Below, one piece after another: positions 23,924 to 31,421 of a stretch of DNA of 34,139 nt. The translations under genes were made by a program, and so were the position numbers. Within the stretch, counting starts at the first letter, position 1, and every line of letters starts with the position of its first letter. The DNA comes from Halanaerobiaceae bacterium (GTDB taxonomy: Bacteria; Bacillota; Halanaerobiia; Halanaerobiales; Halarsenatibacteraceae), in the NCBI GenBank assembly GCA_007130465.1, contig SLSL01000169.1:1-34139 (forward strand), read 5' to 3'. The notes under the pieces are model-generated. The model was not told where the DNA came from and searched no databases. It was given only the letters and a program-made list of their open reading frames with translations.

Positions 23924-23963
23924 TCATTCTTAATAATTATGTTTAACTATAAAATTGAGATAC

Positions 23964-23992
23964 TTGCATTATATTTCAGTAAGATATATAAT
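23964..23992 (+). promoter_or_regulatory. Possible promoter of the ruvX operon
   Basis: TTGCAT and a perfect TATAAT are separated by 17 bp in the 181-base ireB-ruvX gap. The -35 is poor, so this is moderate evidence only. Confidence 0.5.
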
Positions 23993-24055
23993 GTATTATT
24001 AGGATGTTATGCTTTATTAAAGTTATATAAGATATATATGTAAAGGAGGAGGCCA

Positions 24056-24475
24056 TTGCGAGTATTAGCTATAGATTATGGCCAAAAAAGAGTTGGGCTG
24101 GCAATAAGCGATAGACTTGGGATAACTGCTCAACCATTTAAAACGATTATAAATGAGTCGAGGGAAGAGTTAATTGCTGAGTTAGAAGAAATTATTGAGG
24201 AAAATGATATTACAGAAGTTGTAATAGGCCTACCTCTTCATATGAATGGTACTGAGGGAGAAAGAGCTGAGAAAAGCAGAGTTTTAGCAGATGAATTAGG
24301 GGATGAACTAAATATATCAGTATATTTGCAGGATGAGAGATTAAGTAGTGCTGAAGTTGAAAAAGTTATGCTGGCAGGAGATTTAAGCCGTGCAAAACGA
24401 AGGGAAAAAAGGGATAAACTGGCAGCTTCTATTATTTTAAGAACTTATCTTGCCAATAGAAAGGGAGGATATTAA
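24056..24475 (+). CDS. ruvX: Putative pre-16S rRNA nuclease / Holliday junction resolvase (YqgF/RuvX)
   Basis: RNase H-like fold protein of the YqgF family, implicated in 16S rRNA 5'-end maturation. It begins MRVLAIDYGQKRVGLAISD, carrying the first catalytic Asp. VVIGLPLHMNGTEGERA and YLQDERLSSAEVEK follow, with the family Glu and Asp. Its 139 residues are standard. The start is TTG, with AAAGGAGGAGG just upstream. The DUF1292 gene begins one base after its stop. Confidence 0.92.
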   Translation: MRVLAIDYGQKRVGLAISDRLGITAQPFKTIINESREELIAELEEIIEENDITEVVIGLPLHMNGTEGERAEKSRVLADELGDELNISVYLQDERLSSAEVEKVMLAGDLSRAKRREKRDKLAASIILRTYLANRKGGY

Positions 24476-24476
24476 A

Positions 24477-24767
24477 ATGTCGAATACAGATAAAGAACCA
24501 ACATATTGGTATGACACTGATAATAAGGAATTAGTTTTAGAGGAAGACGATAAGGAATATAGATTTTATTTGCAGGATAAATTTGAGTTTGAAGGTAATG
24601 AGTACTGTATTTTAACTTCCTCTGAATCAAAGGCTGAGGAAGAATCTCTTTTAATGAGGGTTGAGAAAGAAGATGACAGAGATATACTAGTTGTTATTGA
24701 AGATGATAAGGAGTTTGAAAACGCATCCAGGCATTATTATTCTAATCAATCAGATAATGACAACTAA
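24477..24767 (+). CDS. DUF1292 domain protein (YrzB-like)
   Basis: A 96-residue acidic protein of unknown function, member of the DUF1292/YrzB family that accompanies ruvX in Firmicutes. The conserved part runs from KELVLEEDDKEYRFYLQDKFEFEGNEYCILTS to a C-terminal strongly acidic stretch. The ATG at 24477 is seven bases after GGGAGGA; the track's start at 24450 lies inside ruvX. Eight bases separate it from the SD-containing start region of mltG. Confidence 0.82.
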   Translation: MSNTDKEPTYWYDTDNKELVLEEDDKEYRFYLQDKFEFEGNEYCILTSSESKAEEESLLMRVEKEDDRDILVVIEDDKEFENASRHYYSNQSDNDN

Positions 24768-24789
24768 TTGAGAAGTGGAGGCATCTAAT

Positions 24790-25770
24790 TTGAAGAAAGC
24801 TGCCATATTATTATTACTAGCAGTTTTAATTGCTGGAGCTTATTTTAAATTTGATTATCTTGCAGAACCTACTTACCCTGAAAAAGCTGAATTATTTGTG
24901 ATAGAATCAGGTAGTTCTGTCAGGGCTATTGCCAGGCAGTTAGAGGATGAAGGCTGGATTAGGTCGGCAAGATTATTTGAAATATATGTTATAATTAATG
25001 ATTATCAGGGAGGCTTGCAGGCCGGAACCTACCAATTTGAAGTTGGAGATGATCTTTTCCAGATTGCAAATCAGATTGTATCTGGACGTGCCGCTAGTTT
25101 TCGAGTAACTATACCTGAAGGTTTTACTGTTAATGAGATTATAAAGAGGCTATCTGAATTTGACCACATTGATCAAGAGGATTTAGTTCAGGCACTTGAG
25201 GATGATAGGATTAAGAGAGATTATTTTCCTGATAGTTCGGAGGTTGAATGGCCCCAGGAAGGGTTTTTATTTCCTGACACCTATAATTTATCTTATGAGA
25301 TGGATTCAGTGGCTATTTTAAATGTTATGATTAATAGATTTGAGAATTACTGGCTTGATAGTCTTGAAAATAATGAAACTGACTATAGTATTAATGAATA
25401 TGTTACCCTGGCATCTCTGGTTGAAAAAGAGGCACAGTTATCTGAAGAAAAGCCTTTGATTGCCGGTGTTATTTATAATAGGCTGGATCAAAATATGAGA
25501 TTGCAGTTAGATGCCACAGTTCAGTATGCTTTAGAAGATAGAGTGTCAAGGGTTCTTTATGGCCACTTAGAGGTTGATTCGCCATATAATACTTATTTGA
25601 ATTCAGGATTACCGCCAGGACCTATTGCCAGTCCAGGAGATAATGCTTTAGCTGCAGTTTTAGAACCTGAGGAGTCAGACTATTTATTTTATTTTGCAAG
25701 ACCAGATGGAAGCCATATCTTTACTAAAACTTATCAGGAACATCTGGAAAGATTAAGGGAGTTTCGTTAA
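24790..25770 (+). CDS. mltG: Endolytic murein transglycosylase MltG
   Basis: YceG-like lytic transglycosylase that cleaves nascent glycan strands at the membrane. An N-terminal membrane anchor (about 3-20) is followed by a LysM-like region about 40-100 (ESGSSVRAIARQLEDEGWI). The catalytic domain contains FPDTYNL, LVEKEAQ near 210 with the catalytic Glu, and AGVIYNRL. It has 326 residues. It starts at TTG, eight bases after GGAGG; the track's GTG at 24775 lies before and overlaps that SD. It works in the same pathway as the class A PBP above. Confidence 0.95.
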   Translation: MKKAAILLLLAVLIAGAYFKFDYLAEPTYPEKAELFVIESGSSVRAIARQLEDEGWIRSARLFEIYVIINDYQGGLQAGTYQFEVGDDLFQIANQIVSGRAASFRVTIPEGFTVNEIIKRLSEFDHIDQEDLVQALEDDRIKRDYFPDSSEVEWPQEGFLFPDTYNLSYEMDSVAILNVMINRFENYWLDSLENNETDYSINEYVTLASLVEKEAQLSEEKPLIAGVIYNRLDQNMRLQLDATVQYALEDRVSRVLYGHLEVDSPYNTYLNSGLPPGPIASPGDNALAAVLEPEESDYLFYFARPDGSHIFTKTYQEHLERLREFR

Positions 25771-25786
25771 TATGGAGGTTAATAAG

Positions 25787-27019
25787 ATGAAAATTCCGGA
25801 ATTACTTGCTCCAGCAGGTAATTTAGAGAAGTTAAAGATAGCTATTGACTATGGGGCAGATGCAGTTTATTGTGCTGGAAAAAGTTTTGGACTTAGGGCT
25901 AAAGCTGACAATTTTACAAAAGAAGAATTAGATATTGCGATTAATTATGCTCATCAGCGGGGGAAAAAGGTATATCTAACTTTAAATATTATTGCCCATA
26001 ATAGTGATTTAGATAAGTTAAAGGATTATTTTGATTATATTGATAGTATTGATATAGATGCTTTAATCGTTTCAGACCCAGGGATTCTTTACCTGATAAG
26101 AGAGGAAGGTTTAGATGTTCCTATTCATTTAAGCACCCAGGCCAATACAGTTAACTGGGCTTCTGCTAAATTCTGGGAAGATTATGGACTGGAGAGGTTG
26201 ATTTTAGCCAGAGAATTATCTATTGCAGAGATTAAAGAAATTAGAGATAAGACTGATATAGAACTTGAGACCTTTGTTCATGGTGCTATGTGTATTTCAT
26301 ATTCTGGACGCTGCCTGTTGAGTAACTATATGACTGGCAGAGATGCCAATCGAGGAAATTGTGCCCAACCATGCCGCTGGGAATATAATTTAGTTGAAAA
26401 TAAAAGGCCAGGGCAGTTCTGGGAAATAGATGATGATGGTGATAGAGGCAGTTATATAATGAATTCTAAGGATCTTAATTTATTTGATTATCTGCCTTCG
26501 ATAATAAATGCAGGGGTAAATTCCTTGAAAATAGAAGGAAGAATGAAGAGTTTGAATTATGTTGCGACAGTTACTTCTGTTTACAGGAAAGCCTTAGATA
26601 ATATTTTAGTAGAAGGTGAGAAATATCAAACTGATCCTGAACTGGCAAACCAATTAAACAAAATAAGCCACAGGCCTTATACTACAGGCTTTTATGCAGG
26701 AAAACCAGGAACAACTGGACAGAATTATTCATCTTCTTCGTATATTAGAGATTATAAGTACCTAGGGATTGTTAAAGGTTATTTACCTGAATTAGGGCAG
26801 GCTATTGTCCAGGTCAAAAATAAGATTAATATTGGAGATAATGTTGAGTTTTTTGGCCCTGGTGCAGATTGTTTTGAGCAGAAGGTCACTAATATTTATT
26901 CAAATGATGGAGAAGCGTTAGAAGTTGCAAATCATCCTGAAAGTATTGTTAAAATTCCTGTTTCTAAAGAGATTAGTGAGAATTATATAATAAGGCGGCG
27001 TGAAAATGAAGAGAATTAA
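25787..27019 (+). CDS. Peptidase U32 family protein (TrhP/YrrN-YrrO type)
   Basis: TIM-barrel protein of the U32 family, 410 residues. It starts with IPELLAPAGNLEKLKIAIDYGADAVY and carries the signature HGAMCISYSGRCLLSNYMTG followed by NRGNCAQPCRW. The four conserved Cys (about 167-198) are those expected to hold an iron-sulfur cluster. Members related to YrrN/YrrO and E. coli TrhP are needed for 5-hydroxyuridine formation in tRNA, so a tRNA-modification role is likelier than proteolysis. The ATG at 25787 is eight bases after GGAGG; the track's ATG at 25772 precedes the SD. B. subtilis has two genes here, this window one. Confidence 0.9.
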   Translation: MKIPELLAPAGNLEKLKIAIDYGADAVYCAGKSFGLRAKADNFTKEELDIAINYAHQRGKKVYLTLNIIAHNSDLDKLKDYFDYIDSIDIDALIVSDPGILYLIREEGLDVPIHLSTQANTVNWASAKFWEDYGLERLILARELSIAEIKEIRDKTDIELETFVHGAMCISYSGRCLLSNYMTGRDANRGNCAQPCRWEYNLVENKRPGQFWEIDDDGDRGSYIMNSKDLNLFDYLPSIINAGVNSLKIEGRMKSLNYVATVTSVYRKALDNILVEGEKYQTDPELANQLNKISHRPYTTGFYAGKPGTTGQNYSSSSYIRDYKYLGIVKGYLPELGQAIVQVKNKINIGDNVEFFGPGADCFEQKVTNIYSNDGEALEVANHPESIVKIPVSKEISENYIIRRRENEEN

Positions 27020-27251
27020 TGATACACTAGAGATGAAGGTTTTAATTCCTCAAGAAGAAATTGTATTTGTTGATATGGTATTTAAGTCTTATGAGGGAAT
27101 TGCTATGCTTAATTTAGATAATAAGAGAGAGGGTCTGGTAGTCCTGGATTATACGCCTGGTACCAGAAAGATTGTCAAAGAGGTCTTAGCTGATCTTGGA
27201 GAAAAGTTTGAAGTGGAAATAATTGAAGATGAATATGATCAATTAAATTAG
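27006..27251 (+). CDS. DUF4911 domain protein
   Basis: An 81-residue protein overlapping the end of the U32 gene by 14 bases. Its pattern (IVFVDMVFKSYEGIAML, then GLVVLDYTPGTRKIVKEVLADLGEKFEVEIIED) resembles the small DUF4911 proteins of Firmicutes, which have no known function. The ATG at 27006 is chosen over GTG at 27000. The SD is weak (AAGGCGG), consistent with translational coupling to the U32 gene. Confidence 0.7.
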   Translation: MKRINDTLEMKVLIPQEEIVFVDMVFKSYEGIAMLNLDNKREGLVVLDYTPGTRKIVKEVLADLGEKFEVEIIEDEYDQLN

Positions 27252-27270
27252 TTTTAATTGCGGTGATATA

Positions 27271-27789
27271 ATGCTTTCTTTTATAAAAAAATATTTACAA
27301 CCAGATTATCATTTTAATTGTATGAGTGATATAGATTTAAAGTTATTTAGGGAATCTAATATTAAAGGTCTTATTATAGATATAGATAATACAACGATGC
27401 CTTATTCTTCAAAAAAATTACAGGTTGTAATAAAAGATTGGATAAATAAAGTTGATAATGAGGATTTTGAAATTACTTTTGTTTCTAATACTATCCCAAA
27501 GAGGGCTGATTTTGTAAGTAATTATTTTAATAAGCCTGCATATGGCTATGCTGCTAAGCCTTTTGGATTTGCTTTTAAAAGGGCTATAAAGAGCATGGAT
27601 TTATCGAATGAAAAGATTGCAATTATTGGAGATCAGATATTTACTGATATTTTAGGTGGAAATCTGGCAGGCTTTATGACAATATTGGTTGAACCAATAG
27701 AGAGTAAGGACTTTTTCTTAACCAATATATTTCGCTGGTTTGAAAGTTTGTTTTATGATAGGAATAAAGGTTTAATGCAAAGGGAGTGA
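27271..27789 (+). CDS. YqeG-family HAD-superfamily phosphatase
   Basis: HAD IIIA phosphatase of 172 residues. Motif I is GLIIDIDNTTMPY (nucleophile and acid/base Asp), motif II is VSNT, and the motif III/IV region is AIIGDQIFTDILGGNLAG. The family begins with the LQPDYHF-type segment seen here. The physiological substrate is not established from sequence. It starts at ATG after GCGGTGATATA, 19 bases past the DUF4911 stop. In B. subtilis yqeG precedes yqeH and aroE; here aroE follows about 2.3 kb later. Confidence 0.9.
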   Translation: MLSFIKKYLQPDYHFNCMSDIDLKLFRESNIKGLIIDIDNTTMPYSSKKLQVVIKDWINKVDNEDFEITFVSNTIPKRADFVSNYFNKPAYGYAAKPFGFAFKRAIKSMDLSNEKIAIIGDQIFTDILGGNLAGFMTILVEPIESKDFFLTNIFRWFESLFYDRNKGLMQRE

Positions 27790-27793
27790 TTAA

Positions 27794-28483
27794 ATGAATA
27801 AGTTTAAAATGTTACTTGGTCTTGTATTGATGCTTCTAGTCTTTGTAGCTGTTGCAGCTGAAGAGATTCAGGCTGAACAGAATTTGCATTTAGGCGAAAG
27901 AGTATTAAGAAATGGAGATCAGGGTGGCGATGTTGCTGTTTTACAGAGGATACTACAGGATGTTGGGGTTTATAATGCGAGAATAGATGGATTATTTGGT
28001 CCGAATACTGAGAATGCAGTTAGAAAATTTCAGGAAGAAAATGGTTTAGCAGTTACTGGAGAAGTTGGTGATGAAACATTAAATCATTTGCCTGACTCAG
28101 ATAGTATTTCAAGTATTATAGATGTATCAAGAGACGATATTATGTTGCTGGCAAGAATTATTTATGCTGAAGCTAGAGGAGAAGCCTTTAAAGGTCAGGT
28201 TGCTGTTGGCTCAGTAATTGTTAATCGGGTTGAAGATGGGAGGTTCCCGGATAGCATCAGAGCGGTTATTAATGAACAGGGCCAGTTTAGTTCACTGCTT
28301 GATGGGCAGGCAAATTTATATCCTGACCAGGAAGCAATTGATGCTGCTAAAGGTGCACTATTGGGATATGATCCTACTTATCAATCGATATTCTTTTACA
28401 ATCCAGCTGTAGCTACTAATTTAGCCTGGCTTTCTAATAGACCTGTTGTAAGACATATTGGTGGACATGTTTTTGCAAGGTAA
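27794..28483 (+). CDS. Exported SleB-type cell-wall hydrolase
   Basis: A 229-residue secreted protein with a signal peptide (MNKFKMLLGLVLMLLVFVAVAA). It has a peptidoglycan-binding type 1 repeat about 45-100 (GGDVAVLQRILQDVGVYNARIDG, FGPNTENAVRKFQ) and a Hydrolase_2 domain about 118-229 (LLARIIYAEARGEAFKGQVA, VIVNRV, QFSSL, IGGHVFAR). This architecture is that of SleB, the spore-cortex lytic transglycosylase active in germination. Vegetative CwlJ/SleB-like hydrolases exist too, so sporulation is suggested and not proven. The start is ATG after AAAGGGAGTGA. A terminator follows. Confidence 0.88.
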   Translation: MNKFKMLLGLVLMLLVFVAVAAEEIQAEQNLHLGERVLRNGDQGGDVAVLQRILQDVGVYNARIDGLFGPNTENAVRKFQEENGLAVTGEVGDETLNHLPDSDSISSIIDVSRDDIMLLARIIYAEARGEAFKGQVAVGSVIVNRVEDGRFPDSIRAVINEQGQFSSLLDGQANLYPDQEAIDAAKGALLGYDPTYQSIFFYNPAVATNLAWLSNRPVVRHIGGHVFAR

Positions 28484-28487
28484 AAAT

Positions 28488-28515
28488 TAAGCAGCACCTT
28501 GAGGTGCTGCTTCAA
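28488..28515. terminator. Bidirectional terminator between the sleB-like and abrB-like genes
   Basis: AAGCAGCACC and GGTGCTGCTT form a 10-bp perfect stem with a TTGA loop between convergent genes. On the minus strand AATTTTTA follows, the better T tract, so it mainly serves the abrB-like gene. Confidence 0.85.
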
Positions 28516-28520
28516 TTAAA

Positions 28521-28775
28521 TTATTTTTTAATTAATTCTGTTTGCATTTTATCAATACAGCTTTGACAAATTATTTTCTCTTCAAAATCAGAAGTCTGTT
28601 TAGCGCTACCGCAGAAGATACAGGCCGGTTCATATTTTTTAAGTATGATCCTATCTTCTTCGACAAAAATTTCCATAGGATCTTTTTTATCGATATTCAT
28701 TGTTTTTCTAAGTTCGATTGGGATGACCATCCGACCTAAATCGTCTACTTTTCTGACAATGCCAGTTGATTTCAT
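28521..28775 (-). CDS. AbrB/SpoVT-family transition-state regulator with zinc-finger-like tail
   Basis: An 84-residue DNA-binding regulator. The N-terminal swapped-hairpin AbrB domain reads STGIVRKVDDLGRMVIPIELRKTM and spans about 1-50. The C-terminus carries CIFCGS and CQSC, two CxxC pairs that look like a zinc site and are usual in clostridial AbrB proteins but absent from B. subtilis AbrB. It starts at ATG with AGGAGG nine bases upstream, and a strong promoter precedes it. It likely controls growth-phase or sporulation genes; targets cannot be read here. Confidence 0.9.
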   Translation of the reverse strand: MKSTGIVRKVDDLGRMVIPIELRKTMNIDKKDPMEIFVEEDRIILKKYEPACIFCGSAKQTSDFEEKIICQSCIDKMQTELIKK

Positions 28776-28835
28776 TTAAATATACCTCCTGTATAAGTAT
28801 TTAGAACACGATTCGACAAAATTCTCTTACTTGAT

Positions 28836-28864
28836 ATTATAATACTTTTTTCGATAATAGTCAA
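28836..28864 (-). promoter_or_regulatory. Promoter of the abrB-like gene
   Basis: Minus-strand TTGACT and TATAAT are separated by 17 bp. The leader of about 55 bases between start site and ATG is long enough to hold an autoregulatory site, but none is clear. Confidence 0.8.
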
Positions 28865-28936
28865 CATTATTTTTAAAAATTTTTACATTCTTATTATTTA
28901 TTACTTTCTTACTTTTTTTTCAAGGGGCTGATAATC

Positions 28937-29389
28937 TTGCAGAATCTTTTAGCAGAGTATCATGATAAGCTTTCCAGGAACAATTATAAGCTGACTTCGC
29001 AGAGGAAAGATATTCTAACTGTTTTAATTAATAATAAAGAACAACATTTTTCTGTAGAAGATTTGTATAATGAAGTTAAAAAGATTAATCCAAATGTTGG
29101 TCTGGCAACAATTTACCGCAATTTAGAATTATTTTGTAGATTAAATATTACTCATATGCTTGAATTTGAAAGTGATTATAAACATTATGAACTTATTTCT
29201 GAAGATGACCATCACCATCATTTGATTTGCATGAATTGCGATAAAATAATTGAATTTAATGATGAAGATTTAATAGAGTTTGAAGATAGGTTAGCTAAAG
29301 ATTATGATTTTGATATGGTTAAGCATTATATTAAATTTTATGGTTATTGTAATGATTGCCAAAATAGTGATGATAAGGAGTTGAAATAA
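28937..29389 (+). CDS. Fur-family metal/peroxide-responsive repressor
   Basis: A 150-residue winged-helix regulator. The DNA-binding domain (about 1-85) includes KLTSQRKDILTVLINN, HFSVEDLYNEVKK and VGLATIYRNLELF. The dimerisation and metal-binding domain has DDHHHHLICMNC and a C-terminal CNDC, giving the two CxxC pairs of the structural zinc site. Whether it is Fur, PerR or Zur cannot be told. It starts at TTG nine bases after AAGGGG. Its stop overlaps the start of the Crp/Fnr gene by one base (TAATG). Confidence 0.92.
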   Translation: MQNLLAEYHDKLSRNNYKLTSQRKDILTVLINNKEQHFSVEDLYNEVKKINPNVGLATIYRNLELFCRLNITHMLEFESDYKHYELISEDDHHHHLICMNCDKIIEFNDEDLIEFEDRLAKDYDFDMVKHYIKFYGYCNDCQNSDDKELK

Positions 29390-30078
29390 TGGAACCTACT
29401 AAAAATTGTTTAAAAGACTTATCTGTATTTTCTTTATTAGATGGAGATGAAATCCAATCTATCTGCCAGAATGGTTATCTTAAAGAATATCGTAGAGGAG
29501 AAATAATATTTTTTGAAAATGATAGTGAAAAAAAACTTTACTTACTTGTAGATGGTCAGGTTAAATTATCAATGTTATCAAGTGAAGGTCGTGAAAAGGT
29601 AATGACGATTTTGCAGGCCGGTGATATATTTGGTGAAATTTCATTATTTGATCATGATCCTCACCCTTTGACTGCTGAAGTTCTTGAAAAGGCAAGACTT
29701 ATGATTTTAGATTGGAATGATCTAGAAGAAATAATTATGGAACAGCCCAGACTTGCCTTAAAAATTATTGAGGCTTTATCGAAAAAAACTAGATTATTAA
29801 CAAGTCAGGTTAGAGATTTAGTTTTTCATGATGCTAAAGGGCGCCTGGCTAATCTCTTAATAAGATTTGCTAAAGATTTTGGTCAGAAAGTTGATGAAGG
29901 GACAATGATTGAGATAATCCTGACTCATCAAGAGATAGCTAATTTATTAGGTGTTTCTAGGGTTACAGTGACCAAAACATTAAATAAATTAATCGATGAA
30001 GGAATTATTAAAATTAAAGAAAGAAGAATTTATATACTGGATAATGAGGGATTAAATGAACTGGTTAAGGATATTTAA
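29389..30078 (+). CDS. Crp/Fnr-family transcription regulator
   Basis: A 229-residue protein. The cyclic-nucleotide-binding-like beta-roll spans about 12-120 (GEIIFFENDSEKKLYLLVDGQV, GDIFGEISLF), a dimerisation helix follows (about 110-140), and a C-terminal HTH contains THQEIANLLGVSRVTVTKTLNKL near 177-200. An N-terminal Cys cluster of the Fnr iron-sulfur type is not evident; only isolated Cys near 7 and 26 are seen. The effector is unknown. It overlaps the fur-like gene and aroE by one base each, so all three are one translational unit. Confidence 0.92.
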   Translation: MEPTKNCLKDLSVFSLLDGDEIQSICQNGYLKEYRRGEIIFFENDSEKKLYLLVDGQVKLSMLSSEGREKVMTILQAGDIFGEISLFDHDPHPLTAEVLEKARLMILDWNDLEEIIMEQPRLALKIIEALSKKTRLLTSQVRDLVFHDAKGRLANLLIRFAKDFGQKVDEGTMIEIILTHQEIANLLGVSRVTVTKTLNKLIDEGIIKIKERRIYILDNEGLNELVKDI

Positions 30079-30926
30079 TGATGGATTATAGTATTGATTT
30101 TTTTCTTGGTTTAATTGGTAGTGATGTTGATAAAAGTTTATCTCCATATATTCATAATACGGTTTACAGAAAAAGAGAGCAGAAGGCTTTTTATAAAGCT
30201 TTTTCGTTAAGAGAAGAAGAGGTTTTAGAAGCAGTTAAGGCTCTAGCTATTTTTTCATTTAAAGGGATTAATATTACCAATCCATATAAGGAGCTGGCTT
30301 TTAATAATGTTGATCTTTTATCGAAATCTGCTGAAGAAATTGGGGCAATTAATACGATAAAGGTTTTAGAAGATGGTATTTTAAAGGGTTATAATACTGA
30401 CTTTTTAGCTGTAAAGGAGATTTTAAAAGAAAGTTATGATAATCAAGGATTTCCTTCTGCTTTAATATTAGGTGCCGGCGGGGCTGCAAGAGCTGTCTTA
30501 TATGCTTTACTTGATTTAGAATTTGAAGAGCTGACTATTGCTAATAGAACTAAATCTAAGGCAGTAAAACTGGTCTCTGAATTTAGTGATTATAAGCAGG
30601 ATAGATCTGGCATTGAAATTATTGAATGGGATGAGAATAATATTGGTAGAGCAGTAATTGATTCTGAAATAATAATAGATACTACTGGTTTAAGCTGGAG
30701 TGATAAATCATTCCCAGGTTATAATAATATTAGCTCGGATAATTTTATTTTTGATTTAAGCTATCCAGACTTTAATTCCAAATTAAAGATTAAGGCTGCT
30801 GAAGTTAATGCAGAGTATATTGATGGCAAAAAAATGTTGTTATACCAGGCAAGGGAAGCTGATAAGATTTGGTTTCCTGAATTTAATGATGATGATAGGA
30901 AAAAATTATTTGAGTTAAATCTTTAA
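30078..30926 (+). CDS. aroE: Shikimate dehydrogenase
   Basis: NADPH-dependent reduction of 3-dehydroshikimate to shikimate in chorismate synthesis. The substrate domain shows SLSPYIHN, NITNPYK with the catalytic Lys, INTI and GYNTDF with the catalytic Asp. The Rossmann domain has GAGGAARA and NRTKSKA. The conserved GKKMLLYQA near the end is present. It has 282 residues. Two ATGs (30078 and 30081) are possible; the first overlaps the crp-like stop, the second is nine bases after AAGGA. It is the only metabolic gene in this regulator operon. In several clostridia aroE stands next to pilus genes, as here. Confidence 0.95.
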   Translation: MMDYSIDFFLGLIGSDVDKSLSPYIHNTVYRKREQKAFYKAFSLREEEVLEAVKALAIFSFKGINITNPYKELAFNNVDLLSKSAEEIGAINTIKVLEDGILKGYNTDFLAVKEILKESYDNQGFPSALILGAGGAARAVLYALLDLEFEELTIANRTKSKAVKLVSEFSDYKQDRSGIEIIEWDENNIGRAVIDSEIIIDTTGLSWSDKSFPGYNNISSDNFIFDLSYPDFNSKLKIKAAEVNAEYIDGKKMLLYQAREADKIWFPEFNDDDRKKLFELNL

Positions 30927-31032
30927 TTTTTATTTGCTTGCACTAGACCGGTATATTTTAATAATTTTTTTGATATTATATTGATAAAAGTTGAAATTTT
31001 AAAATAAATCAACTTTTAGAAACTTTGATTAA
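30927..31032. other. AT-rich spacer after aroE
   Basis: About 105 bases with no convincing gene, promoter or terminator. TTGCAC followed 17 bases later by AATAAT is a marginal promoter candidate for the repeat tract downstream. Confidence 0.5.
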
Positions 31033-31056
31033 ATATGAGGCTGATCTGGCATAAAT

Positions 31057-31341
31057 ATGGAGTTAACTGGATTTTTCTCGGATATAAGCCGGAGGATTCC
31101 CGGAGGATTCCCGGAGGATTCCCGCAGGATTGCCGGAGGATTCCCGGAGGAGATCTGTAGATGGTCTGGGGCGGAATTTGATTTATATTTATAAAAACTT
31201 GTCTGGACCGAGATTAAACCGTATTTAAACCGAATTTACAGCGAAGTTGAACCGAAGCTAGACCGAAGGATGCCCAAATTTAGGCCTAGTTTGAATCGAA
31301 TCAGTTTAAGAATAAAATCAAATAATATTAATAGAAATTAG
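31057..31341 (+). pseudogene. Possible broken small ORF encoding 11-residue repeats
   Basis: From ATG 31057 a 45-codon frame runs through the core repeats, encoding SRRIPGGFPED and SRRIAGGFPEE in tandem, and stops at TAA 31192. The same frame is then open for 48 more codons through the right-hand repeats (LNRIYSEVEPK, LDRRMPKFRPS, LNRISLRIKSN) to TAG 31339. An 11-bp repeat necessarily gives 11-residue periodicity, and the GC-rich core has no stops in any frame, so coding is not proven. No good SD precedes the ATG. Confidence 0.25.
31066..31305. repeat. 11-bp periodic repeat tract
   Basis: A GC-rich core of six tandem 11-mers (31088-31151; unit CCCGGAGGATT, with G in position 1 of two units and one C substitution at position 5) is flanked on the left by two degenerate units and a short distance right (31207-31305) by nine diverged units such as ACCGAATTTAC. 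C at position 3 is present in all six core units and all nine right-hand units. The phase shifts by two bases between core and right part. Composition is unlike the AT-rich surroundings. Units are directly adjacent, so this is not a CRISPR. It lies between aroE and a strong terminator and is probably transcribed. Confidence 0.85.
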
Positions 31342-31343
31342 TT

Positions 31344-31382
31344 ATCTCAACTGGAATTATCTTCTGGTTGAGATTTTTTTAT
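31344..31382 (+). terminator. Strong intrinsic terminator after the repeat tract
   Basis: ATCTCAAC pairs with GTTGAGAT, extended inward by about five further pairs including two wobbles, and is followed by seven T. It ends whatever transcript carries the 11-bp repeats, either the aroE mRNA or a separate RNA. Confidence 0.88.
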
Positions 31383-31421
31383 TATAAATAAATAAAAAAT
31401 TTGGAAATCATGCAGGAGTTT

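Noticed and set aside
28542-28739. Plus-strand ORF over the abrB-like gene
   Set aside because: It is antisense to a clear AbrB family protein and lacks a ribosome site.
28805-28820. LexA-like box in the abrB leader (CGAATCGTGTTC on the minus strand)
   Set aside because: Half-site spacing is one base short of the Gram-positive LexA consensus.
31088-31305. CRISPR array
   Set aside because: Units are 11 bp and contiguous with no unique spacers, and no cas genes are present.
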